Below are positions 34,431-43,734 of a stretch of DNA of 64,000 nucleotides, piece after piece. The notes below the pieces were generated by a model that worked only from the letters and a program-made list of their open reading frames with translations, made no database searches and was not told where the DNA came from. How positions within the stretch are numbered: position 1 is the stretch's first letter; every line of letters starts with the position of its first letter. The stretch spans positions 6,096-70,095 of the forward strand of contig JAFQHF010000176.1 of assembly GCA_017398105.1 (NCBI GenBank), in the 5' to 3' direction. Both the position numbers and the translations under genes were made by a program. This stretch comes from Oscillospiraceae bacterium. Its GTDB lineage: Bacteria; Bacillota_A; Clostridia; Oscillospirales; Oscillospiraceae.

Positions 34431-35390
34431 ATGGGCGGAACCCTGATCGTATCGCTGGATTTTGAACTGTTCTGGGGCATGCTGGACTGCTGTGCTCTGG
34501 AAGACTATCAGGCCAATGTGCTCGGCGGCAGAAAGGCCATCCCGCAGCTGCTGGAGCTGTTTCAAAAATATGACATCCACGCCACCTGGGCAACGGTGGG
34601 CTTCCTGTTTGCAGAAAATTATGACGAGCTGTCCCGGTATTTCCCGGAGAAGAGGCCCGGCTATCTGGACAAGCGGCTGGATGCTTACGCGGAATTTGCC
34701 GCAATCGGCAAAAATGAGGAGGAAGCCCCCTGCTTCTACGGCCCGTCTCTGGTGCGTCTGGTGGCCCGGACACCCGGTCAGGAGATCGGCAGCCATACCT
34801 TCTGCCACTATTACTGCCGGGAGCAGGGACAGACCCCGGAGGAATTTGCTGCCGATCTGCACGCGGCGAAACGCATTGCAGCGGACAAGGGCTATGATCT
34901 GACCTCCGTGATTCTGCCCCGGAACCAGTGTGAGCCGGAATATACCGAAGTGCTCCGGCAGTGCGGCTTTACCGCCTACCGGGATGAGGAAAACGACTGG
35001 ATTCATGAAAAAATCAAATTCCGCCCCCTGCTGCGTGCCCTGCGGCTGGCGGACGTGTATTTCCCCCTGACCGGTCAGGGAGGCTATACCCCCAAAAATG
35101 AAAACGGTATCTGGAATCTGGTGGGTTCCCGGATGTATAAGCCTGTTTTCAAACCCCTGAAATTCCTGGAGGGTCTGAAGCTGCGGCGAATCAAAAAACA
35201 GATGCGCCACGCGGCAAAGCATGACCTTACCTTCCATCTGTGGTGGCATCCCCATAATGTAGGCGTTATGACGGATGTGCATCTGGCGCAGCTGGAAGAA
35301 ATCTTCCGGTACTATGCGCAGTTAAAAGAAAAATACGGTATGCAGAGCCTGAATATGCGCGAGGCGGCGGAACGGGAGGAAAACGCATGA
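34431..35390 (+). CDS. Polysaccharide deacetylase (NodB-homology) family protein
   Basis: 319 residues. The metal-dependent NodB fold is shown by VSLDFELFWGM near the N-terminus (the catalytic Asp and the usual Asp/Glu), IGSHTFCHYYC (about 123-133, the His-x3-His zinc ligands H126 and H130) and LPRNQCEP. It would remove an N- or O-acetyl group from a glycan, and inside this operon probably acts on a lipid-linked intermediate; no signal peptide is seen, so cytosolic action is likely. The ATG at 34431 has AAAGGAGG nine bases upstream. Overlaps the next gene by four bases. Confidence 0.82.
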   Translation: MGGTLIVSLDFELFWGMLDCCALEDYQANVLGGRKAIPQLLELFQKYDIHATWATVGFLFAENYDELSRYFPEKRPGYLDKRLDAYAEFAAIGKNEEEAPCFYGPSLVRLVARTPGQEIGSHTFCHYYCREQGQTPEEFAADLHAAKRIAADKGYDLTSVILPRNQCEPEYTEVLRQCGFTAYRDEENDWIHEKIKFRPLLRALRLADVYFPLTGQGGYTPKNENGIWNLVGSRMYKPVFKPLKFLEGLKLRRIKKQMRHAAKHDLTFHLWWHPHNVGVMTDVHLAQLEEIFRYYAQLKEKYGMQSLNMREAAEREENA

Positions 35391-36424
35391 AAGTGATGCA
35401 TGTTCTCAATTCCAGAATCTACTCCGGCGCGGAGAAAGTGATTTGTCAGATCATCAAATCTTTCCGGGAAGACGGCGTGGAAATGGTTTATTGCAGCCCC
35501 GACAGTGAAAACGTCCGCAAGATGCTTGCTGAGCAGAATGTAACATTTCTGCCGATGCAGAGCCTGACTGTAAAAAATCTGAAGAAGATCATTGATGAAC
35601 AGAAGCCGGACCTGATTCATGCCCACGATATGCGGGCCAGCTTTTTCAGTGCACTGTGCTGCGGCAGCATTCCTATGATTTCCCATATCCATAACAATGC
35701 CTATGATGCCCGGGGACTCTCTCCCAAGACCATCGCGTATCTTCTGGCCGGTTTCCGGGCCAGGCACATCCTGTGGGTATCCAACAGCTCCTATGAGGGC
35801 TATGCCTTCCATAAGCTGTTCGCGAAGAAAAGCAGCGTTCTGTACAACATCATCGATACAGAGCAGATTGCGGAAAAAAAGGCTCAGGATGTGAATACCT
35901 ACGATTACGATATGATCTATGTGGGCCGCCTGACCTTCCAGAAGGACCCTCAGCGGCTGATGCGGCTGTGTGCCCGGCTGAAGGAAAGCAAGCCTGACCT
36001 GAAGGCAGCTATCGTGGGTACCGGCGAGCTGGAAGCAGAAGTGAAAGCCCTGTGCGAAGAACTGGGTATTCAGGAAAACGTCCATTTCCTGGGATTCCAG
36101 TCCAATCCCATCAAGATGGTTCACGACAGTAAGGCCATGATCCTGACCTCCCGCTGGGAAGGAACGCCCATGTGCGCCCTGGAAGCCATGGCGCTGGGGA
36201 CTCCGGTGGTCAGCACGCCGTCCGACGGTATGAAGGATCTGATCGACGATGGCGTCAACGGTTATCTGACGGATGACGATGCGGTTATGGCGGAAAAATT
36301 GCTGAAGATCATGAATGATCCCGACCATCGCCGGGAACTGTCTGAAAATACGAAGAAAAAGTTTGCGCTTATCAATGATGCGCCCAAATACAAGGAGGCC
36401 ATTTCCGCCTGCTACCGGATGTGA
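35387..36424 (+). CDS. Glycosyltransferase family 4
   Basis: 345-residue GT-B enzyme. VMHVLNSRIYSGAEKVICQ start; HAHDMRASFFSAL; donor domain VGRLTFQKDPQRLM (about 182-195) and SRWEGTPMCALEAMALGTP (about 256-274). Coupled to the deacetylase gene by ATGA overlap. Specificity unknown. Confidence 0.9.
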   Translation: MKVMHVLNSRIYSGAEKVICQIIKSFREDGVEMVYCSPDSENVRKMLAEQNVTFLPMQSLTVKNLKKIIDEQKPDLIHAHDMRASFFSALCCGSIPMISHIHNNAYDARGLSPKTIAYLLAGFRARHILWVSNSSYEGYAFHKLFAKKSSVLYNIIDTEQIAEKKAQDVNTYDYDMIYVGRLTFQKDPQRLMRLCARLKESKPDLKAAIVGTGELEAEVKALCEELGIQENVHFLGFQSNPIKMVHDSKAMILTSRWEGTPMCALEAMALGTPVVSTPSDGMKDLIDDGVNGYLTDDDAVMAEKLLKIMNDPDHRRELSENTKKKFALINDAPKYKEAISACYRM

Positions 36425-36433
36425 GGAAGGTCT

Positions 36434-37498
36434 ATGAAAATTCTGCAAGTGATTCCCTATTTCTGCTTCGGCGGTGCGGAAACCATGTGCGAAAACCTGA
36501 CCTATGCCCTGAAAAAAGCGGGCCATGAGGTCACAGTCGTAAGCCTCTACAACGAGCATACGCCCATCTCTGAACGGATGGAGCGATCAGGTGTGAAGAT
36601 CCTGTATCTGGATAAGAAGCTGGGTCTGGATCTTTCCATGGTGCCGAAGCTCCGCAGGATCATGAAGCAGGAGAAGCCGGACGCGGTGCACACCCATCTG
36701 GATGTGATCAAATATGCGGTATTGGCTGCAAAGCTGGCCGGTGTGAAAAAATGCGTTCATACCGTTCACAATGTGGCGGACAAGGAGGCCGAAGGAAGGC
36801 TTCAGAAGATCGTTAACAAAACCTATTTCAAACTGGGCTGGTCTGTGCCTGTGGCCCTGAGCCCGCTGGTGCAGAAAACCATCCGGGATTTTTACGGAAT
36901 GGTGCCGGAGAGAATCCCGGTGATCTACAACGGTGTCGACCTGTCCCGATGCATGGTAAAAGAAAGCTATGAATCCGAGACGTTGACACTGGTTCATGTG
37001 GGCCGGTTTAATGAACAGAAAAACCACAAAGGGCTGCTGGAAGCCTTTCAGAAGATCCTTGCAGTCTGCCCTGACTGCCGGCTGAATCTGCTGGGCGATG
37101 GAGAACTGCGCGAAAGCGTGGAAGCCTATGCTGATGCACTGGGCATTGCGCAGCAGGTTTCCTTCCTGGGCAGCCAGTCCAATGTGTATCCGTATCTGAA
37201 CGAAGCGGATATTTTCCTGCTTCCGTCCAGCTATGAGGGAATGCCCATGACCATTATCGAAGCCATGGGTACCGGACTTCCCATTGCGGCCACTGCCGTG
37301 GGCGGTGTTCCGGATATGATCCGCAGCGAAGAAAGCGGTCTGTTAACTGCCTGTGATCCGGCAGATGTTGCAGCTGCGGTGCTGAAGCTGATCGGGGATG
37401 CTTCCCTGCGCAAACGACTGGGCGAGAATGCCGTAAAGGAAAGCCGGCGCTTCTCCGCAGAGCATATGGCGGAAGAATACGCAAAGCAGTATCAATAA
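36434..37498 (+). CDS. Glycosyltransferase family 4
   Basis: 354-residue GT-B enzyme, similar in build to its upstream neighbour: VIPYFCFGGAETMCENL start with the GGAE loop, HTHLDVIKYAVLAAK, HVGRFNEQKNHKGLLEAF (about 193-210) and SSYEGMPMTIIEAMGTGLP (about 263-281). ATG preceded by GAGGAAGG. Confidence 0.9.
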   Translation: MKILQVIPYFCFGGAETMCENLTYALKKAGHEVTVVSLYNEHTPISERMERSGVKILYLDKKLGLDLSMVPKLRRIMKQEKPDAVHTHLDVIKYAVLAAKLAGVKKCVHTVHNVADKEAEGRLQKIVNKTYFKLGWSVPVALSPLVQKTIRDFYGMVPERIPVIYNGVDLSRCMVKESYESETLTLVHVGRFNEQKNHKGLLEAFQKILAVCPDCRLNLLGDGELRESVEAYADALGIAQQVSFLGSQSNVYPYLNEADIFLLPSSYEGMPMTIIEAMGTGLPIAATAVGGVPDMIRSEESGLLTACDPADVAAAVLKLIGDASLRKRLGENAVKESRRFSAEHMAEEYAKQYQ

Positions 37499-37518
37499 AA
37501 ATCCTTCGGGGGTGCATT

Positions 37519-38505
37519 ATGCTGACAGAGAAAATCACTGTGGTGGTTCCCGCCTACAATACGGCCCCCTGGCTGGAAAGAAGTCTGGACAGCCTGATGG
37601 CCCAGACCTATGAGAATCTGGAAGTGGTGGTGGTCAATGACGGCTCCACCGATGATACTGCCGCCGTTCTGGATGCCTATGCGGCGAAGGAACCCCGGGT
37701 CAGAGCCATTCACAAGGAAAACGGCGGCGTGACCTCCGCACGGCTCCGGGGCGTGTCGGAAGCCACGGGAAGCTGGATCGGCTTTATGGACGGCGATGAT
37801 GAGATTGCGCCGGATATGTATGCGCGCCTGATGCGCAATGCAAAAAGCCATGATGCAGACATTTCCCACTGCGGCTATCAGGTTCTGTTTCTGGATGGCA
37901 GGATCAACTATGTCCACAATTCCGGTCAGCTTCGTATTCAGGATCATCTGACGGGTGTCCGGGATCTGCTGGACGGCGGCATGATCGAATCCAGTCTTTG
38001 CACGAAGCTGTACCGCAGGGAGCTGTTTGATGGCTTGCAGGACTTTATTGACCCGGCTATTCGGATCAACGAAGATTACCTGATGAATTATTACCTGTTC
38101 TCCCGGTCGGAGCAGTCTGTTTTTGAGGATTTCTGCCCCTATACCTATATCCTGCGGCAGGGCTCCGCTTCCTATAAGGTTCTTCATGAGCACAGCATTT
38201 TTGATCCCATCCGGGTTCGGGAAATGATTCTGGAACACTGTGTCCCGGAACTGAAGGAAGATGCAAAAAAAGCCCAGCTGCGAAATCTGCTGTTTTCCTA
38301 TGCCCAGCTGGTGATGGATATGAGTCGGAAATTCGACGGCTTCCGCAGCCGGGTCCGAAACCGGCTGAAGGAAGAAAAGGAATATTATTATCTTCTCTCC
38401 ACAAGAAACAAAGTGCTGGCACATATGATCTGCCTGGCACCCTGGCTGTTCTGCGCTGCTTACCGGGCCTATGTGACCCTGATTCAGAGAGAAGAACAGC
38501 ATTAA
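37519..38505 (+). CDS. Glycosyltransferase family 2
   Basis: 328-residue GT-A enzyme: ITVVVPAYN (6-14), VVVNDGSTDDT (about 37-47) and a DGDD metal motif (FMDGDDEIAPDMY, about 91-103) instead of the DSDD of most of its neighbours. SLCTKLYRRELFD is the acceptor-side mark. The ~80-residue C-terminal part is mostly helical with a hydrophobic stretch near the end. Confidence 0.9.
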   Translation: MLTEKITVVVPAYNTAPWLERSLDSLMAQTYENLEVVVVNDGSTDDTAAVLDAYAAKEPRVRAIHKENGGVTSARLRGVSEATGSWIGFMDGDDEIAPDMYARLMRNAKSHDADISHCGYQVLFLDGRINYVHNSGQLRIQDHLTGVRDLLDGGMIESSLCTKLYRRELFDGLQDFIDPAIRINEDYLMNYYLFSRSEQSVFEDFCPYTYILRQGSASYKVLHEHSIFDPIRVREMILEHCVPELKEDAKKAQLRNLLFSYAQLVMDMSRKFDGFRSRVRNRLKEEKEYYYLLSTRNKVLAHMICLAPWLFCAAYRAYVTLIQREEQH

Positions 38506-38518
38506 AGAGGATTGTTAT

Positions 38519-39502
38519 ATGAAAGACTACCCGCTGATCAGCGTGATCGTCCCGGTTTACAAGGTGGAAGCCTATCTTGACAAATGCATAGCCTCCATTG
38601 CGGGGCAGACCTACCGGAATCTGGAGATCATTCTGGTGGATGACGGAAGTCCTGACGGCAGCGGTGCCATCTGTGATGCCTGGGCGGAAAAGGACAGCCG
38701 CATCCGGGTGATCCATCAGAAAAATGCCGGTGCAGGCGCTGCCAGGAATACGGGTCTGGATGCGGCAACCGGTGAGATCGTCAGTATGATCGACAGTGAC
38801 GATTACCTGGAAGCGCACATGTATCAGCATCTTTACAGCCTGATGGCGGAGGATGTGGACATTGCGGAATGCGCCATTACCCTGACGGAAGAAGAGGACT
38901 TGCAGATGGAGGATGGAAGCGGAGCCGAAATTCTCTACGCACCCCGGGAGGAGGCCATGTGCCTGCATATCCGGGACGAAATCTTCTGCCAGACCCCGCC
39001 CAACAAGCTTTACCGCCGCAGCGCCATTGCCGATGCCCGGTTCCCGGTGGGAAATCTCATTGATGACGAGTTCTTTACCTACAAGGTCATCGGAAATTCC
39101 CGGAGACTGGTGCATTCTTCCGCGGTGATGTATGCCTACCGCCAGCAGCCCGGCAGCGCCATGCACAAGCCTTACTCCTTAAGACGGCTTCAGGGCCTGA
39201 CTGCGAAGCGGCAGCGGCTGGACTATCTGAAGGAAAAACTGCCGCAGCTGGAATATGAAGCCAGATTTGACCTGTTTTTCACCAGCCTGTACGCCATGCA
39301 GGGCTGCCTGAATTCTCTGTCCAAAGAGGATATGGCGCAAGCAAGGAAGATCATCGGGGATACGGTCGCTGCGGTTACACCGCTGGAAACCAATCCGGAG
39401 GCTTCCAAACGGAAGAATCTGCTGCTGAAGATGGCGCAGGTGAATTTTGAAGGCACCGCAAAGCTTCTGAATTTCCTGATCCGTATCCATGTGCTGACAT
39501 AA
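38519..39502 (+). CDS. Glycosyltransferase family 2
   Basis: 327-residue GT-A enzyme: ISVIVPVYK (7-15), ILVDDGSPDGSG (about 39-50) and MIDSDDYLEAHMY (about 90-102), then the NKLYRRS segment. The head closely resembles those encoded at 44713, 46534 and 47502, which suggests duplication inside the locus, while the C-terminal half differs. Confidence 0.9.
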   Translation: MKDYPLISVIVPVYKVEAYLDKCIASIAGQTYRNLEIILVDDGSPDGSGAICDAWAEKDSRIRVIHQKNAGAGAARNTGLDAATGEIVSMIDSDDYLEAHMYQHLYSLMAEDVDIAECAITLTEEEDLQMEDGSGAEILYAPREEAMCLHIRDEIFCQTPPNKLYRRSAIADARFPVGNLIDDEFFTYKVIGNSRRLVHSSAVMYAYRQQPGSAMHKPYSLRRLQGLTAKRQRLDYLKEKLPQLEYEARFDLFFTSLYAMQGCLNSLSKEDMAQARKIIGDTVAAVTPLETNPEASKRKNLLLKMAQVNFEGTAKLLNFLIRIHVLT

Positions 39503-39512
39503 GGGGTGTTCC

Positions 39513-40403
39513 ATGGAATTTGCATATAAGATTACCGTGTTTACGCCCACCTATAACCGGGCGTATATCCTAGAAAATTTGTATCGCTCGCTGCAGCGTC
39601 AGACCTGCACGGAATTTGAGTGGCTGGTGGTGGATGACGGCTCCACCGATAAAACCGGGGAGCTGTTTGAAAAATGGATGAAAGAGGACAATCCGTTTCC
39701 GATCCGCTACCACCGTCAGGAGAACGGCGGAAAATGCAGGGCCATCAATACCGGTGCAAAGCTTGCCAGGGGACAGTGGTTCTTCAACGTAGACTCCGAT
39801 GACTATCTGACGGACGATGCGGTGGAAAAGGTACAAAAATGGTCGGAAGAGCTGCCCAAGGATCAGAACTTCTGCGGCTTTGCCGGAAATCTTGGCACTG
39901 CACCGGATGTGACGCCCAATACCCTGTTTGAAGGCGGCTACTACGACGGCAATGCCTTCGACCGCTACGGTGCTGTCACCGGCGAACGGGCCCATGTGTT
40001 TTCCACGGAAATTCTGCGGCAGTATCCTTACCCGGACTGCCCCGGCGAGAAATTCATGACGGAGGCCGTCACCTGGAACCGGATGGCCCATGACGGCTAC
40101 AAGCTCCGCTACTATAACGACATTATCTGGATCTACGAATACAAGGAAGACGGACTGACCAATTCCGGCTACAGCCTCTTCCTGAACAACCCCCAGGGAA
40201 CCGGAATCTTCTTCCGGGAAAAAGCGAAATTCCTGCACTATTCCAGAAAAGACATTCTGGGTATGTGGTACGGCTTTACCTGTGATGCCATGGACCGCTG
40301 TACCGATGACCAGATTGCAGAGTATATTGATATGCCCCGGTGGCTGGTGAAGCCCATGAAGGCCCTTCATGCCCTGGTGCAAACCATACGAAAAAAGAGG
40401 TAA
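39513..40403 (+). CDS. Glycosyltransferase family 2
   Basis: 296-residue GT-A enzyme of a different branch from the other GT2s here: ITVFTPTYNRAYIL (6-19), VVDDGSTDKTGELFEKW, NVDSDDYLTDDAV (about 91-103) and FMTEAVTWNRMAHDGY in the acceptor part. This branch (PTYNR start, E.VTWNR) is seen in many Clostridia glycan loci. It lies three bases before the ABC exporter permease gene. Confidence 0.9.
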   Translation: MEFAYKITVFTPTYNRAYILENLYRSLQRQTCTEFEWLVVDDGSTDKTGELFEKWMKEDNPFPIRYHRQENGGKCRAINTGAKLARGQWFFNVDSDDYLTDDAVEKVQKWSEELPKDQNFCGFAGNLGTAPDVTPNTLFEGGYYDGNAFDRYGAVTGERAHVFSTEILRQYPYPDCPGEKFMTEAVTWNRMAHDGYKLRYYNDIIWIYEYKEDGLTNSGYSLFLNNPQGTGIFFREKAKFLHYSRKDILGMWYGFTCDAMDRCTDDQIAEYIDMPRWLVKPMKALHALVQTIRKKR

Positions 40404-40406
40404 CCT

Positions 40407-41249
40407 ATGGCTGATTATCACATTCACATTTCCGCCAAGCACCGCTGGTTCGATCTGAACCTGAAGGAGGTCTGGCAGTACCGGGATCTGATCACCCTGT
40501 TCACCAAGCGGAATTTTACGGTGGCTTACAAGCAGACCATTCTGGGCCCTGCCTGGATCTTCCTGACTCCGCTGTTCAGTTCCATTGTTCAGGCCTTCGT
40601 CTTCGGCGGCATTGCGGGCATTGAAACCGACGGCGTGCCCATGCTGCTGTTCTATCTGTGCAGCAACGCCATCTGGGCCTACTTTGCCAGCTGCCTGACC
40701 AACAATGCCAGCACCTTCACGGCCAATGCCTATGTGTTCGGCAAGGTCTATTTTCCCCGTCTGACAACGCCGATCTCCAATGTGATTTCCTCTATCATCC
40801 GCTTTGGCATTCAGATGATCCTGGTTTTGCTGTTCATGGTGTATTTCCTGATCCAGGGTGCCGTACATCCCAACTGGCTTGCCTGGCTGGTGATTCCTGT
40901 GGAGCTGGTGCACCTGGGCATTCTGGGCATGGGCTTCGGCATTATCATTTCCAGTCTGACCACCAAATACCGCGATTTGATCGTGCTGGTGGACTTTGGC
41001 GTGTCTGCCTGGATGTACCTGACCCCCATTGTCTATCCGCTTTCCACGCTGGGAGAGGGCTGGGTAAAGACGCTTCTGCAGTGCAACCCTGTGACCACTT
41101 CCGTGGAGCTGATGCGCTATGCCATTCTGGGCAAGGGCACTGTGGAGTGGGTATTCTATGGCATTTCCTGGATCGTAACCCTGGCAGTGGCTGTGCTGGG
41201 CATTATGATTTTTAATAAAGTGGAACGCAACTTTATGGATACTGTGTAA
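40407..41249 (+). CDS. wzm: ABC-2 type polysaccharide exporter permease (Wzm/TagG)
   Basis: 280-residue membrane subunit with about six helices: cytosolic gate-helix start (ISAKHRWFDLNLKEVWQYRDL), FTKRNFTVAYKQTILGPAWIF, then hydrophobic segments, ending SWIVTLAVAVLGIMIFNKVERNF. With the next gene it forms the exporter that carries a finished lipid-linked polysaccharide across the membrane. It comes in the middle of operon 2, between glycosyltransferases. Confidence 0.93.
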   Translation: MADYHIHISAKHRWFDLNLKEVWQYRDLITLFTKRNFTVAYKQTILGPAWIFLTPLFSSIVQAFVFGGIAGIETDGVPMLLFYLCSNAIWAYFASCLTNNASTFTANAYVFGKVYFPRLTTPISNVISSIIRFGIQMILVLLFMVYFLIQGAVHPNWLAWLVIPVELVHLGILGMGFGIIISSLTTKYRDLIVLVDFGVSAWMYLTPIVYPLSTLGEGWVKTLLQCNPVTTSVELMRYAILGKGTVEWVFYGISWIVTLAVAVLGIMIFNKVERNFMDTV

Positions 41250-41261
41250 GGAGGCCGGAAT

Positions 41262-42566
41262 ATGCAGAATATGGAAAACAGAGAAGTTGCCATCCGGCTT
41301 TCCGGCGTGAAAAAACGCTACAAGCTGGGTCAGATCGGCGGCGGAACCCTGACGGCCGACCTGCAGAGCTGGTGGGCACGGGTTCGGGGAAAGGAAGACC
41401 CCAATACCCTGATCGGTACTGACCAGCGACTGGTTGGCCAGACCTTCATGGCCCTCAACGGAATTGACCTGACGGTTCACAAAGGAGAAGCCCTTGGCAT
41501 CATCGGCGGCAACGGCGCAGGCAAGAGCACTATGCTGAAGCTGCTGTGCCGGGTTACGGCCCCCACGGAAGGTGATATTGACCTGTACGGACGTATCGCT
41601 TCCATGCTGGAGGTGGGCACCGGCTTTAACGGCGAAATGACCGGCCGGGAAAATGTGTACATGAACGGCGCGATTTTGGGCATGACCAAGGCGGAGATCG
41701 ATGCCAAGATGGAGGATATCATTGAATTTTCCGAAGTCCGGGATTTCATTGATACTCCTGTCAAGCGGTATTCCTCCGGTATGTTCGTCAAGCTTGCTTT
41801 CTCCGTGGCAGCCCATCTGGACAGCGAGATTATGATCATGGACGAAGTTCTGGCAGTTGGCGATATGGCCTTCCAGAAAAAATGTCTGAACAAGATGCGC
41901 TCCGCTGCCAAGCTGGACGGCAGAACCGTCCTGTACGTCAGCCATAACATGAACACCATCCGAACCCTGTGCGACCGGTGCATCGTGCTGGACAAGGGCA
42001 GGATCGTGTTTGACGGCGATGTGGATGAGGCTATCGAGATCTACATGAGCGCGGCTCACAATGAATGGTCCGAAGGACAGACGGAATTCAATCTGACCGA
42101 GGCTGTCAGCCGGTCTCCCTATACCGAGGGCAATGCCCGGATCAATTATCTGAAGCTGCTGGGCAAGGACCTGGTTATGTATACCTCCGGCGAGAAGATG
42201 CCCATGAAGCTGCGCATTGCTACGAAAAAGGATTATGCGGATCTGCGGCTGCGCATTGAGCTGCGCTACAGCGATGATACGCCGGTTGGCACCATGCCCA
42301 ATGTATCCCTGGGTTCCTTTAAGGCCGGGGAAGAAAAGGATGTCTTTGTTGAGTTTACACCTGCGGGCCTGACCAACGGTAAGTTCCGGGTGGATATGGT
42401 GCTGTTTGAGATCGATGAATTCGGCAACAGCTACGATCAGGAACTGCTGCTGCCTGCCTTCTTCTTTGAGGTGCAGGAGCGGGAGGATATTGTGTGGAAT
42501 CAGAGCAACTGGGGACATGTGCGGTTCCCGGATGCTGAGATTCGCGTGGAGAATACAAAGGAGTGA
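41262..42566 (+). CDS. wzt: ABC exporter ATPase with C-terminal carbohydrate-binding domain (Wzt)
   Basis: 434 residues. Nucleotide-binding domain (about 1-255): Walker A GGNGAGKST (about 82-90), signature YSSGMFVKLAFS (about 168-179), Walker B IMIMDEVLAVGD (about 189-200) and H-loop VLYVSHNM. A C-terminal beta-rich domain of about 165 residues (about 270-434) corresponds to the Wzt_C domain that reads the capped non-reducing end in O9a/O12-type systems. This suggests that export here requires a particular end group. Also has the usual ~35-residue insertion before Walker A. Confidence 0.93.
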   Translation: MQNMENREVAIRLSGVKKRYKLGQIGGGTLTADLQSWWARVRGKEDPNTLIGTDQRLVGQTFMALNGIDLTVHKGEALGIIGGNGAGKSTMLKLLCRVTAPTEGDIDLYGRIASMLEVGTGFNGEMTGRENVYMNGAILGMTKAEIDAKMEDIIEFSEVRDFIDTPVKRYSSGMFVKLAFSVAAHLDSEIMIMDEVLAVGDMAFQKKCLNKMRSAAKLDGRTVLYVSHNMNTIRTLCDRCIVLDKGRIVFDGDVDEAIEIYMSAAHNEWSEGQTEFNLTEAVSRSPYTEGNARINYLKLLGKDLVMYTSGEKMPMKLRIATKKDYADLRLRIELRYSDDTPVGTMPNVSLGSFKAGEEKDVFVEFTPAGLTNGKFRVDMVLFEIDEFGNSYDQELLLPAFFFEVQEREDIVWNQSNWGHVRFPDAEIRVENTKE

Positions 42567-42571
42567 TGGAG

Positions 42572-43717
42572 ATGGAGAAAATCAAAGTCGTATTTGTGCA
42601 CTATAAGCTGGTTTGCGGCGGCGCAGAGCAGGCTTTGTTTGATCTGATCCGTCTGATGGATAAGGAACGCTTTGATGTATCGGTATTCGTTCAGGAACCC
42701 GGCGGTGTCTGGGAACAAAAGTTTATCGATGGCGGCATTCCGGTTTTCTATGATTATTCCTGCCGAAAAGCGACGCTGAATCCCTTCGTCAAGGCGGGGA
42801 ATGTGGTCAAAAAGCTGCGTACCGATGCGGCCTACAAGCGGGGCGGTGAGGGACTGCTGGATGTGATCCTGCCGGAAAGTCCGGATATCGTGATCTCTTA
42901 TTCTGCCTGGTTCCAGGATAAAATTGCCTTTACCCAAACGGGAAAGACCGTAAAATACATCCACGGCGATCCAGGTACCAACGAGGCTTACCGGAAGGAA
43001 GCGGAGAATGAGAAGCAGCTGCTGTCCCGGTTCGACCGGATCGTCTGCGTATCGGAAGCGGCATGGAATTCTTTCCGGCAGATCAGCGGCCTGACAGAGG
43101 GTGTGGAGCTGCACTACAATCCCATCAACAGCGACCAGGTTCGGGAAAAGGCACAGGAAACCGTGGAAATGCCCGCAGACGTTCCGCTGATCTGCGCAGT
43201 GGGCCGGCTGTCGGAGGAGAAGGGCTTTGAACGGCTGGTTTACCTGCATAAGGAACTGCTGCGGGAAGGGATTTTCCACAGGCTGGTGATCGTAGGTGAC
43301 GGCCCTGACCGGGAGCGGGTTGAGCGGGCTGTACAGGCCACTCAAACGCATGGCAGCGTGATCCTGGCAGGCTATCAGTCCAATCCCTACCCTTACATGA
43401 AGCAGAGCAAATTCCTGGTGAGCTCCTCCTATACGGAGGGCCTGCCGGTGATTGCCATGGAGGCCCTGTGCCTGGGGACGCCCATTGTGGCGGCGGTTCC
43501 CTCTGTGGGGGAGGTCTTCGGCGGGGAAGTCTGCGGCGTGATTACTGAAAATGATAACGACAGCCTGAAAGCAGGCATTCGGAAGATGCTGACCGAGGAA
43601 ACCTTCTATGCCCGGGCAAAGGCCGGGGCAGAAAAACGCAGCGCGTTTTTCGATGGAAAGCGGATGGTCAGTGAAGTGGAGAAGATGCTGCTCGAACTGA
43701 TGGAGCAGGATTCCTGA
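42572..43717 (+). CDS. Glycosyltransferase family 4
   Basis: 381-residue GT-B enzyme: VFVHYKLVCGGAEQALFDLI start with the GGAE loop; VISYSAWFQDKIAF; AVGRLSEEKGFERLV (about 208-222) and SSYTEGLPVIAMEALCLGTP (about 285-304). Three in-frame starts exist (GTG 42563, ATG 42566, ATG 42572); AAGGAG at 42558-42563 places only the last at a proper distance. Confidence 0.9.
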   Translation: MEKIKVVFVHYKLVCGGAEQALFDLIRLMDKERFDVSVFVQEPGGVWEQKFIDGGIPVFYDYSCRKATLNPFVKAGNVVKKLRTDAAYKRGGEGLLDVILPESPDIVISYSAWFQDKIAFTQTGKTVKYIHGDPGTNEAYRKEAENEKQLLSRFDRIVCVSEAAWNSFRQISGLTEGVELHYNPINSDQVREKAQETVEMPADVPLICAVGRLSEEKGFERLVYLHKELLREGIFHRLVIVGDGPDRERVERAVQATQTHGSVILAGYQSNPYPYMKQSKFLVSSSYTEGLPVIAMEALCLGTPIVAAVPSVGEVFGGEVCGVITENDNDSLKAGIRKMLTEETFYARAKAGAEKRSAFFDGKRMVSEVEKMLLELMEQDS

Positions 43718-43734
43718 ACAGAAGGAGGTTGCCG

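Noticed and set aside
39570..42518. Very long antisense open frame (over 980 codons) opposite the GT2, wzm and wzt genes
   Set aside because: It exists because the plus-strand genes rarely use codons that give stops in that frame. The plus-strand products have clear GT2, Wzm and Wzt motifs; the antisense product is rich in His/Gln with no domain.
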